A stretch of DNA of 64,000 nucleotides from Streptomyces sp. NBC_00287 (GTDB taxonomy: Bacteria > Actinomycetota > Actinomycetes > Streptomycetales > Streptomycetaceae). Location: assembly GCF_036173105.1 (NCBI RefSeq), contig NZ_CP108053.1, positions 8,928,001-8,992,000 of the forward strand, read 5' to 3'. A program made the position numbers and the translations under genes. A model generated the notes under the pieces. That model saw only the letters and a list, made by a program, of their open reading frames with translations, did not search any database and was not told the origin of the DNA. Below are positions 16,357-23,999 of the stretch, piece by piece (position 1 is the stretch's first letter; every line of letters starts with the position of its first letter).

Positions 16357-17153
16357 AGGGGTACGTGAGCACCGGCATCGGCAACAAGATCGACCAGACG
16401 GCACGGGACAACTCCGCACCGACCGCGCAGGAACGCGCCGACTCGCTGGCCGCCGCGGGCAGGCTTCGCTGGCTGGTCAACGACACGGGCACGGACGCGA
16501 CGTCCGAGGAGATCGCCGCCGAGTGGGACACGGTGAAGTCCCATATGGACCTCGCGCCTCTCGGGCACGGCCGGTTCGCGCCGCCGCTGACGCGTCTGCA
16601 CGTCGACAATGACGAGATCGACCGGCACGTCTTCGAGAAGCTCGACGAGATGGAGTCGGTCCTCCTCGGCCGCACCGGCTTCGGGGAGTTCGCCTCCTGG
16701 CCGGCCAACGCCCAGCTGGCCACGCTCAGCATGGCCTGGGCCATGGGCCCGAAGTTCCGCTTCCCCAAGTTCCAGGGCCATGTGGGCGGCCGGAACTGGG
16801 TCGGCGCCGCCGACGAATGCCACTTCACCCCGGACGTCGGCACCATCATCATCCGCAACAAGCTCGACCGGGCCCACTTCCTGATGTCCCGTGACGTGGA
16901 GGACCAGGGCCTGCCCCTCGAGCAGATCGCGCTGGACCTCTCGGACGTGTTCGGCGTCCAGGGGGCACTGCTCGCCCTGGGCTTCACCCCGCTGTCGCAG
17001 GACGGCGTCGACGGCCCCCGCACGCAGGGCAAGGTCAAGGAGTTCCAGTCCGCAAGCGGCCTCGGCGAGAACGGCGCCTTCGACGACCCGGACACCGTGG
17101 CCGCCCTCGCCGCCCAGCTCTCGGGCCTCGGTTTCACCGTGTTCGGAGCCTGA
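16275..17153 (+). CDS. Phage-type lysozyme-like protein with C-terminal peptidoglycan-binding domain
   Basis: 292 residues from ATG 16275 (AGGCGG upstream). The N-terminal segment FNDPLEGRVNFMYLDVKGY followed by VSTGIGN fits the T4-lysozyme/endolysin active-site strand: a glutamate, then YLD, then S/T-G-I-G. Residues 70-215 are the helical remainder (FGEFASWPANAQLATLSMAW). Residues 220-292 form a PG_binding_1-type domain (GALLALGFTPLSQDGVDGPR, TQGKVKEFQSASG). A predicted muramidase. There is no signal peptide. It starts inside the SARP reading frame and is followed by the M23-like gene after 29 bases, suggesting one transcript SARP-lysozyme-M23. Confidence 0.8.
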   Translation: MHQSVRDYWISFNDPLEGRVNFMYLDVKGYVSTGIGNKIDQTARDNSAPTAQERADSLAAAGRLRWLVNDTGTDATSEEIAAEWDTVKSHMDLAPLGHGRFAPPLTRLHVDNDEIDRHVFEKLDEMESVLLGRTGFGEFASWPANAQLATLSMAWAMGPKFRFPKFQGHVGGRNWVGAADECHFTPDVGTIIIRNKLDRAHFLMSRDVEDQGLPLEQIALDLSDVFGVQGALLALGFTPLSQDGVDGPRTQGKVKEFQSASGLGENGAFDDPDTVAALAAQLSGLGFTVFGA

Positions 17154-17182
17154 CCGACGACAAGGCACCAAGGGAGCGCGCC

Positions 17183-17947
17183 ATGTCCGCCTTCACCATC
17201 GACATCTCCGGGCCCTTCCCGCCCGGCACCGGCGCCACCGACCTCGGCGGCCCCAACATCGGCGGCCACCAGCCGCCGCACTGGTACGAGCAGTACGGCA
17301 TGGACTTCGGCGCGCCTGAGGGAACCGTGGTCCGCGCGGCCTTCGACGCGCACATCACCCGTCACAACCCGCATGTGCCGGCCGAGGACACACCCAAGGT
17401 GTACGGGGCCCAGCTGTTCATGCGGGCGCACAACGACATGATGGGCGGCTACTTCACCCACATCACCGGAGTGCCGCCCGGGCTGACCGTCGGCTCCTCG
17501 GTCAGCAGAGGCGACGCGCTGGGCACCGTCTGCCGCAGCGGCGCGACCGCCACCCATCTCCACTGGGCCCTGGTCGAGATCATCGGCGGCGCGCCGGGCG
17601 GCCAGTACCGGGGCGTCGACCTCAACGAGTTCCTGCTGGGCATCACCGGAACCGACACCGTCACCCCGGTGACCTTCGCGCAGGACGGCACACCGCCGGT
17701 GCCCGGAGGGGATGTCGGTCCCAGGGTGTACCACCTGGGCTCCCTGCGGGGCATCCAGGAGGGCCTGGCCGTGCTCGGCTACGACCCCGGCCGCATCGAC
17801 GGACTCGACGGCCCGCGCACCCAGGCCGCGGTGAGCGCGTTTCAGGGGGACCAGGGTCTGCCGCAGGACGGAGTGTGCGGCGGCGACACCCTGCTCGCGC
17901 TGGCAGCCGCCCTGCAGGCGAAGGGTTTTCAGGTGGACGGAGTGTAA
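17183..17947 (+). CDS. M23-like protein lacking the first zinc histidine, with C-terminal peptidoglycan-binding domain
   Basis: 254 residues from ATG 17183. Residues 30-140 follow the M23/LytM pattern: YGMDFGAPEGTVVRAAFDAH, and a late HLH in ATHLHWALVE. At the position of the first zinc histidine (four before the Asp) the sequence has Gln (Q-Y-G-M-D). This M23 domain may therefore be inactive or use another ligand. Residues 180-250 form a PG_binding_1 domain (GIQEGLAVLGYDPGRIDGLD, GPRTQAAVSAFQGDQG). It is leaderless, and its stop abuts the convergent phospholipase gene directly. It could be a wall-binding cofactor of the lysozyme next door rather than a peptidase. Confidence 0.78.
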   Translation: MSAFTIDISGPFPPGTGATDLGGPNIGGHQPPHWYEQYGMDFGAPEGTVVRAAFDAHITRHNPHVPAEDTPKVYGAQLFMRAHNDMMGGYFTHITGVPPGLTVGSSVSRGDALGTVCRSGATATHLHWALVEIIGGAPGGQYRGVDLNEFLLGITGTDTVTPVTFAQDGTPPVPGGDVGPRVYHLGSLRGIQEGLAVLGYDPGRIDGLDGPRTQAAVSAFQGDQGLPQDGVCGGDTLLALAAALQAKGFQVDGV

Positions 17948-19894
17948 TCAGCAGACGGTATGCGGGTTGAGCAGGTTGCGCAGGAAGGACTCCGGGTTGG
18001 GGATGGCGTCGGCGAGAACGCCGAGGTCCATGTCCGGCACCAGGGTGAGGGGAAGAGACAGGGGTCCCAGCACCACCGGTGCCAGGAGTTGCCAGTTCTC
18101 CATGTGCTGGATCGTGCGCAGCAGTTCCCGTACCGTCTCGCGCCAGTCCACGGCGGGCACCTGCGCGGGCACGGGGAAGCTGACCAGGTGGCCGGTCTTG
18201 CCGCCCGCGGTGGGCATGCGCGCGAGGCCCGCCAGCGGGTCCTGGTGCAGGGCCGGGTCCTCGTTGAGGTGCTCGCCCCAGATCTGCGCGCGCAGGTCAC
18301 GGACGGACACACCCACCCGGTGCGGCGCGCCCCCCATGGTGCTGTCCGCCAGGTCCGTGTCGAAGACCCCGAGATGCAGTTCCGAATCCGTGGTGTGGGA
18401 GCGGAAGTTCAGATTGGCGCTGCCCGCGGCGACGTACTGGTCGTCGGCGATCATCAGCTTCGCGTGGACGTAGATCTGCGCCGAGCTCGCCGCCTGCTCC
18501 AGGTGGAAGCAGTGGACATTCGCCGGGGCGGTCGAGGCGATGCGCTGGAGCGCCTCCGTGCGCAGTGCCTCGTGGGCGTCCTTGAGCCCCGGTGCGTCGA
18601 AGTCGCGGGCGGTGACCAGGATGAGCTGGACGCCCCGGCCTGCGGCGTCCCGCAGATCGTCGACGAGGGGAGAGGGCCACAGGTACTGGTCCTCGATGTA
18701 GAGGTAGTGCCGCGCCCGCTGTATGGCCTTGCGGTAGGCGGCCGTGACGGTGAACTCGCCGCCCGGCAGGAAGGAGTAGACGCCCTTGCAGGTGAGGGTG
18801 CGCAGGACCTGCACCGCCTGCGTGCCGGACCGGGTCGGCGGCCCGGGTGCTTCGGACTGCGGGATCGGGGCGGGCGTGGCGTCGATACGGCTGGGCCGGG
18901 TCGGGTCGTTCCAGCGCTGGACGAGGCTCTGCCAGATCTGGCCGACGGCCGGCCCGAACACCGCGCACTGCACATCGTGCCAGCCCGGCAGGGAGATCTT
19001 CGTTCCCAGGAAGTCCGGCTCCCGCTGCCGTACGGGCGGATCGACGTGGGCGCCGTTGTCCCACCGGTCGAGGCACACGTCGATCCCACCGAGGAACGCG
19101 CCCGGCCCCTCGGCGGCGCCCTGCACCACCGCGCACTTCTGGTGGTGGGAGCCGAAGTCGCCCACCCTGGCGTCGAGGATCGCCTCGGCGCCCGCGTCGA
19201 CCAGGCCGGTGCGGAAGTCGAAGTTGTCCTTGGACGGCAGCGTCGGCACCCGGGGCCTGCGCACGGGAAGCGTGGAGAAGTGCGAGCCGTACAGCAGGGC
19301 CCGTACGACGATGCCGTCGGCGCGGAGCTTGCGGAGCCGGTCGAGGATCCCCGGGGAGCCGGCGATCGTCGGGCGCAGCAACTGCTCGGGCGAGAACCGC
19401 CAGCCGGCGAACAGCACCCGGTCCCCGGCGAGCAGGGCGTCCAGGCGGTCGGCCAGCAGGTTGTAGTACCCCTCGGCATCGACGAAGAAGTCGACCACGT
19501 TGTCGCGGGTGAAGGCGGGGGAGCGGAAGGGTCCGAGTTCGGCGTCGGTCAGCAGCCATTCCTCGGGTGTGACGCTCGGCGCGGGCGGGCGTTCGGCGGC
19601 GGCCTGCAGTTCGTCCAGTTTGCGGACCGTCAACGGGCCGACGTCGTCGATCACCTCGGCCGGCGGGACGCCCAGCACCTCGATCTTGAAGCGGGCCACC
19701 GCGCCGGCCGTCTCGTCGCCGTAGTCGCCGTCCGCCCCGAATTGGGGCAGACAGTTCGGGTCCCGGTCCAGTAGCGCGATCTGCACCTTGCGCACGGCCG
19801 GATCCCTCCGGTGCCGGGTCCGCGAGATCCGGTCCTGGTCGTCGGCGATCGACTCCAGCAGCGCGTCGCCGGCGAAGAGCGTGCAGGTGAGCAT
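17948..19894 (-). CDS. Phospholipase D-family protein with N-terminal peptidoglycan-binding-like domain
   Basis: 648 residues from ATG 19894 (AAGGAG at suitable spacing). Residues 30-75 (VRKVQIALLDRDPNCLPQFG, DYGDETAGAVARFKIEVLG) look like a PG_binding_1 domain, as in the nearby lysins. Two PLD half-sites follow: HHQKCAVV with GGID after it near residue 245, and the second HKD motif VHAKLMIADDQYVAAGSANLN near residue 480. Predicted to cleave phosphodiester head groups of phospholipids, or possibly nucleic acid. Several bacterial antagonism effectors (Tle5 type) share this fold. No signal peptide or membrane span. The last gene of a leftward pair with the DUF2235 gene (34 bases apart). Confidence 0.85.
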   Translation of the reverse strand: MLTCTLFAGDALLESIADDQDRISRTRHRRDPAVRKVQIALLDRDPNCLPQFGADGDYGDETAGAVARFKIEVLGVPPAEVIDDVGPLTVRKLDELQAAAERPPAPSVTPEEWLLTDAELGPFRSPAFTRDNVVDFFVDAEGYYNLLADRLDALLAGDRVLFAGWRFSPEQLLRPTIAGSPGILDRLRKLRADGIVVRALLYGSHFSTLPVRRPRVPTLPSKDNFDFRTGLVDAGAEAILDARVGDFGSHHQKCAVVQGAAEGPGAFLGGIDVCLDRWDNGAHVDPPVRQREPDFLGTKISLPGWHDVQCAVFGPAVGQIWQSLVQRWNDPTRPSRIDATPAPIPQSEAPGPPTRSGTQAVQVLRTLTCKGVYSFLPGGEFTVTAAYRKAIQRARHYLYIEDQYLWPSPLVDDLRDAAGRGVQLILVTARDFDAPGLKDAHEALRTEALQRIASTAPANVHCFHLEQAASSAQIYVHAKLMIADDQYVAAGSANLNFRSHTTDSELHLGVFDTDLADSTMGGAPHRVGVSVRDLRAQIWGEHLNEDPALHQDPLAGLARMPTAGGKTGHLVSFPVPAQVPAVDWRETVRELLRTIQHMENWQLLAPVVLGPLSLPLTLVPDMDLGVLADAIPNPESFLRNLLNPHTVC

Positions 19895-19928
19895 CCCGGA
19901 TCTCCTTACCTCTTGCCGGACCGGGGTG

Positions 19929-21140
19929 TCACGGGGTCCGGGGCAGCTCTTCGGGCGGCTGCGGCGCCGCGGCCTGCGGCCCGGAGGGCACGGGGGGTAT
20001 GGGCGGCAGCCCGGCGGCGAGGTCCGGCAACAGCACCGGCTCCAGCCGTACCCGCTCCTGGGCCGTGAGATACCGCTCCAACTGCGGCGGCCGGTATCCC
20101 GTATCGCGGTCGTAGCGCTCCTTGGTCGGCACTGCCAGGAACTCGTTGCCGTCGAGTTCGCCCTTGTCGTTCGCCGCCTGTCCGATCGGCCGGTGCAGCG
20201 GCTTGGCCAGGCGGTACATGCCGGTCCGGGAAGAATGCAGCATCCCCGAACTGTTCGGCCGTACGCGGAAGTCGGTGCTCTCCTCGGGCCGCATCACCTT
20301 GGGCCCGGCCTCGCTGAGGGCGTCGAGGTCGAATTCCAGGCCGTACCTGCGGGCCTGATCGACCATCCACAGCAGGGCGATGTCGGACAGCCCGGTCTCC
20401 TTGTAGCTGCCACCGACATCGCAGTGCACGCCGGCGAACCACACCTGCTTCAGCTCCTGGCCCTGCTGGTCGGCTCCGGGCTGCTGGTGCCACAGGGCCG
20501 GCCGGAACGCCGAGCGCTGCTCGTCGACGGCCAGCGCGTGGAAGGCCGCGCGGACCCAACTGCTCAACTCCGTGTTGTGGAAGGCCCAGCGGCTGTTGAA
20601 CCGCGTTGCGTACGGCTGGAGCCACGGCGCGCTCGGCATCGGGATGCCCAGCGAACCGACGGTGTCCCACACCCCGATGAAGCGGACCTCCGTCTCGCGC
20701 GCGTAGGAGCGGCGGAACAACGTGGCGGCGGCGCCGTTGGGTTGCTCGATCCGGTCCCGGTACAGGGCCCAGGCCTCAGGGATCCGGTCGGCGTGGTCGC
20801 GGCGCAGGATGCCGCCGTTGCGGATCAGCCCGGCCAGGCTGCGGGCGGTGAACGCGCCCCGGCTGAAGCCGAAGAGGAACAGCTCGTCGTCGGGCTCGTA
20901 GGTCTCGACGAGGAAGCGGTAGGCGTCGACGACGTTCCGGGACAGGCCCACGCCGAACGCGCCGCCCCGCACCCGCTCGCGCCGCTGGGTGCCGACGCCG
21001 CTGTGGTAGTAGACGCGCTGCTCTTTCCCGGCGACGGTCCCGGGGCGCAGCGACAGGGCGACCTTGGCGACGTTGGTCTTGCTCGGCTGATCGGCGAAGT
21101 TCCATGTGCCGTCGCAGCAGACGACCAGACGCTTGGCCAT
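19929..21140 (-). CDS. DUF2235 alpha/beta-hydrolase protein (Tle1-type lipase fold)
   Basis: 403 residues. ATG 21140 is preferred over ATG 21146 because AGAGGGG sits directly against the latter but 6-7 bases before the former. The start MAKRLVVCCDGTWN is the DUF2235 signature. The nucleophile elbow is LFGFSRGAFTARSLAG, followed by FIGVWDTVGSLG and GVHCDVGGSY, which supply the candidate Asp and His. DUF2235 includes the type VI secretion phospholipase effectors Tle1, but also many uncharacterised cytoplasmic proteins. The proline-rich C-terminus (LPPIPPVPSGPQAAAPQPPE) is a flexible tail. It is upstream of, and probably co-transcribed with, the phospholipase D gene. No secretion signal. Confidence 0.87.
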   Translation of the reverse strand: MAKRLVVCCDGTWNFADQPSKTNVAKVALSLRPGTVAGKEQRVYYHSGVGTQRRERVRGGAFGVGLSRNVVDAYRFLVETYEPDDELFLFGFSRGAFTARSLAGLIRNGGILRRDHADRIPEAWALYRDRIEQPNGAAATLFRRSYARETEVRFIGVWDTVGSLGIPMPSAPWLQPYATRFNSRWAFHNTELSSWVRAAFHALAVDEQRSAFRPALWHQQPGADQQGQELKQVWFAGVHCDVGGSYKETGLSDIALLWMVDQARRYGLEFDLDALSEAGPKVMRPEESTDFRVRPNSSGMLHSSRTGMYRLAKPLHRPIGQAANDKGELDGNEFLAVPTKERYDRDTGYRPPQLERYLTAQERVRLEPVLLPDLAAGLPPIPPVPSGPQAAAPQPPEELPRTP

Positions 21141-21326
21141 GAGCATCCCCTCTCACGAGAGCGGAGCGGCCGGCACCACTTCCATGCTGGCACCACCGGG
21201 AAAGCCACGCCATGCGACCGCCACGGACCGGATGCTCGTCGCGACGCCGCCCTTCCCCTACTCTCATGACGGTGCGTTACACGACGGTCGCCGACTGCCA
21301 CACGAACGCCCGGGGAAGGAACCAGC

Positions 21327-22550
21327 ATGGCGCAGGTGCGAACGGCGTTCTTCTTCCGCGGCGGCAAGTACGTCCGCTATGAGATCGACCCGGTGACCGG
21401 CGCGGAGACGGTCAACCACGACTTCTACCCGCGCGGCGTCGCCGAGGCCTGGACCGCGATGCCCGCCTCCTTCACCCAGGGCATCGACGCGGTGGTGAAC
21501 TGGCCCGACGGCTTCGTGTACTTCTTCAAGGGCTCGCAGTACGTCCGCTGGGACGCCACGAACGACACGGTCGACGCGAGTTTCTATCCCCATGACACGG
21601 CCTCGCAGTGGCCCGCGCTGCCCGCGTCCTTCGCCGCCGGAATGAATGCGGCGATCAATTGGGGAGACGGCCGGGTGTTCTTCTTCAAGGGCCCGAAATA
21701 CGTCCGCTACGACCTCCGGACCGACTCCGTCGACCACACCGTCTACCCCCGCGACATTTCCGAGGGCTGGCCGGACTTCCCGGCCGCTTTCAAGTCCGGC
21801 GTGGACGCGGCCGTCAACTGGGGAAACGGAACGGCGTATTTCTTCAAGGGCGGCCAGTACCTGAACTACGACATCCAGAACGAGAAGGTGCGCCCGGGTT
21901 ATCCCCTGCCGATCACCGAGCCGGGAAAGTGGCCGGAGCTGGTCCGGGCGGGATTCACCGGCCCGATCGACGACGTGATCGAGTGGCCGCAGGCCGATGT
22001 GGCGAGCGTGGATATTCCGGCTAGGCTGGTGAGTTGCAGCAAGCGCACGCAGCCTGACGTGCGCTGCGGCGGCGAATTCGAGATGCACGCGGTGTTCGCC
22101 GACGCCGATCCGTCGATTCCCGCATGCGGCGAATACCGGCAGTACATCCGTGGTGAGCTCGAGGTGAACGGTCAGCCCGTGCGCTTCATCACCAAGGAGC
22201 ACGGGGTTCCGACGCCTCGTCTGATGCGCTCCCGGCCGGCGCCGGGCTCCGCCGACGACCACTTCATCGAGGACGGCCAGGCCGCGTCCAGCCCGGCCAA
22301 CCCCTTCCACGTCGACCTGGACTACGGACACCGCGACGCCGCGGTCGGCAACGCCAACCTCAACGACATGTATCTCGTCAAACGACGCTCCGGAGAGCAG
22401 TACGCCGGCCGGGACACACCCGGGGGCGTCGGAGCGCCCGGCACCTTCTTCAAGATCGATGTCGACTTCCGCGGACAGCTGATCGACGTGTGCAACGGCG
22501 GAAGAGTTCTGTTCACCCGCGAGTGGACCGTCAACTGTCAGGTGCCGTGA
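21327..22550 (+). CDS. Four-repeat hemopexin-like protein with novel C-terminal domain
   Basis: 407 residues from ATG 21327 (AAGGA upstream). Residues 5-205 contain four hemopexin-type blades, each with an F-F-K/R-G-x-x-Y-x-x-Y/W core (FFFRGGKYVRYEID, YFFKGSQYVRWDAT, FFFKGPKYVRYDLR, YFFKGGQYLNYDIQ), forming one propeller. Residues 220-407 are a cysteine-containing beta-rich domain (LVSCSKRTQPDVRCGGEF ... EWTVNCQVP) I do not recognise. Hemopexin blades bind proteins, metals or glycans. The gene uses more A/T-ending codons than its neighbours (for example around 21640-21680 and 21835-21960), a hint of separate origin. First gene of the six-gene rightward run; no signal peptide. Confidence 0.82.
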   Translation: MAQVRTAFFFRGGKYVRYEIDPVTGAETVNHDFYPRGVAEAWTAMPASFTQGIDAVVNWPDGFVYFFKGSQYVRWDATNDTVDASFYPHDTASQWPALPASFAAGMNAAINWGDGRVFFFKGPKYVRYDLRTDSVDHTVYPRDISEGWPDFPAAFKSGVDAAVNWGNGTAYFFKGGQYLNYDIQNEKVRPGYPLPITEPGKWPELVRAGFTGPIDDVIEWPQADVASVDIPARLVSCSKRTQPDVRCGGEFEMHAVFADADPSIPACGEYRQYIRGELEVNGQPVRFITKEHGVPTPRLMRSRPAPGSADDHFIEDGQAASSPANPFHVDLDYGHRDAAVGNANLNDMYLVKRRSGEQYAGRDTPGGVGAPGTFFKIDVDFRGQLIDVCNGGRVLFTREWTVNCQVP

Positions 22551-22558
22551 GGAGCCCC

Positions 22559-22897
22559 ATGAACGACGAAACCCCCCGACTCGCCGGCGACTTCTGGGTC
22601 TACCCGTCTCTCCACGAGGTGACCGGCACATCGGTGCGCGTCAACGTGGCCATCGCGGTGGAACAGCCCTTCGACCTCCAGGACACCGACGTCGCCGTCG
22701 AACTCGTCGCCGGCGGACAGTCCCTGAGCGTCGCGGAAGCGCCGGTCCCCGGCCCGCTGCCCGCCATCGAGATGACCGGCGCCAACGCATACGCCCTGTA
22801 CCGCTTCGACAACCCGGACGGTCTCGCCCCTGAGTCGGTCACGGTCACCGTGCGCGGCGGCAGCGCGACGTTCGACGTCTCACTGCCCGTCGGCTAG
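22559..22897 (+). CDS. Small beta-rich hypothetical protein
   Basis: 112 residues from ATG 22559, just 8 bases after the hemopexin gene stop; GAGGAG overlaps that stop. The sequence alternates polar and hydrophobic residues (VTGTSVRVNVAIAVEQPFDL, ESVTVTVRGGSATFDVSLPV), as in an immunoglobulin-like beta-sandwich. No known motif, signal peptide or membrane segment. Its place between hemopexin and propeller genes suggests a structural or adaptor role in the same assembly; that is inference. Confidence 0.7.
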   Translation: MNDETPRLAGDFWVYPSLHEVTGTSVRVNVAIAVEQPFDLQDTDVAVELVAGGQSLSVAEAPVPGPLPAIEMTGANAYALYRFDNPDGLAPESVTVTVRGGSATFDVSLPVG

Positions 22898-22926
22898 GCA
22901 CATTCCGGCATGAGGAGGAACCGGTC

Positions 22927-23994
22927 ATGAGCGAGCCCGGTACCGTCGCACTGCGGGCCTCGGAGGACGGCACGGTCCAGGCCGTCGCCTTCAGCCCGGA
23001 CAACAAGCGCTTCGCGACCGGCGGCAGCGACACCCGGCTGCGGGTGCGCTCGATCGGCATCGGGGCACCGCCGCTGGAGGTGACCACCGACGGATCCGTG
23101 ACCGGGATCGCCTTCAGCCCGGACGGCACCAGGATCGCCGTGGCCGACTTCGAACAGGTGTTCCTGCGGGACAGCGTCACCGGCACGGCCCTGTGGCAGG
23201 GACCGCTCGCCCCGGGAAACTCCATCAACTCCGTGCGGTTCGGCCCGGACGGGCGGCTGATCGCGGCCACCGACACCCTGGTCGCCGTACTCGACCAGGC
23301 CTCCGGGGAGATCAAGCAGCGCATCACCGTCGACCCGCCGCTCATCGCCGATGTGGACCTGAGCCGGGACGGCACCCGGATCGCGCTGGCCGTCGACGAA
23401 CGCCACGGCGGGAACCACCGGCACGCCGGATCCGCTCGGGTGCACGACCTGGCCACCGGCAAGGAGGTCTCGCGGCTCACCCCGAAGGATGCCGTCTTCG
23501 CCGTCGCGTTCAGCCCGGACGGGCAGCACGTGCTGTGCTGCGCCGCGGACGACACCACCCGGATGTTCGAGGCGCAGACCGGGAAACAGACCTGGCCCAC
23601 GGAGCCCGAGGACCAGGTCACCGCTCCGAACTGCCTGGCCTTCGACCCCAAGGGCAAATGGACCGTGGTCGGCGGCGCCGACGGCTTCGCCCGGGTCCTG
23701 GACGCCGACACCGGCGACGAGAGGGGCCGGGCACCCAGGCTGAAACCCGGCGTCCCGGAGGAGGAGAGCTTCGGAGCCGTCACGCACGTCGCGTTCAGCC
23801 CCAACGGCAAGCATGCCGCCAGCGCCTCCATCGACAACGTCGTACGGCTGTTCAACGTCGCAGGCGATCCCCTGTACACCGTGTCCACCGACGAGGTGCT
23901 GGCGCTGCGGTTCAGCCCGAACGGCCGCTGGCTGGGCGTCGGCACCATGAACGGCGCGCTGGTGATCGACAACGGCGAAGCCAACCAGGGGTGA
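22927..23994 (+). CDS. WD40-type beta-propeller protein
   Basis: 355 residues from ATG 22927. At least six copies of the A-F-S-P-D-G-like repeat core are visible (VQAVAFSPDNKRFATGGSDT, VTGIAFSPDGTRIAVADFE, VFAVAFSPDGQHVLCCAADD, VTHVAFSPNGKHAASASIDN, VLALRFSPNGRWLGVG), giving one seven-bladed propeller. Such domains scaffold protein complexes. It has no enzyme domain and no signal peptide. It ends 5 bases before the 965-residue gene, so translation is probably coupled. It is the second propeller in the run after the hemopexin protein. Confidence 0.85.
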   Translation: MSEPGTVALRASEDGTVQAVAFSPDNKRFATGGSDTRLRVRSIGIGAPPLEVTTDGSVTGIAFSPDGTRIAVADFEQVFLRDSVTGTALWQGPLAPGNSINSVRFGPDGRLIAATDTLVAVLDQASGEIKQRITVDPPLIADVDLSRDGTRIALAVDERHGGNHRHAGSARVHDLATGKEVSRLTPKDAVFAVAFSPDGQHVLCCAADDTTRMFEAQTGKQTWPTEPEDQVTAPNCLAFDPKGKWTVVGGADGFARVLDADTGDERGRAPRLKPGVPEEESFGAVTHVAFSPNGKHAASASIDNVVRLFNVAGDPLYTVSTDEVLALRFSPNGRWLGVGTMNGALVIDNGEANQG

Positions 23995-23999
23995 GCCGC

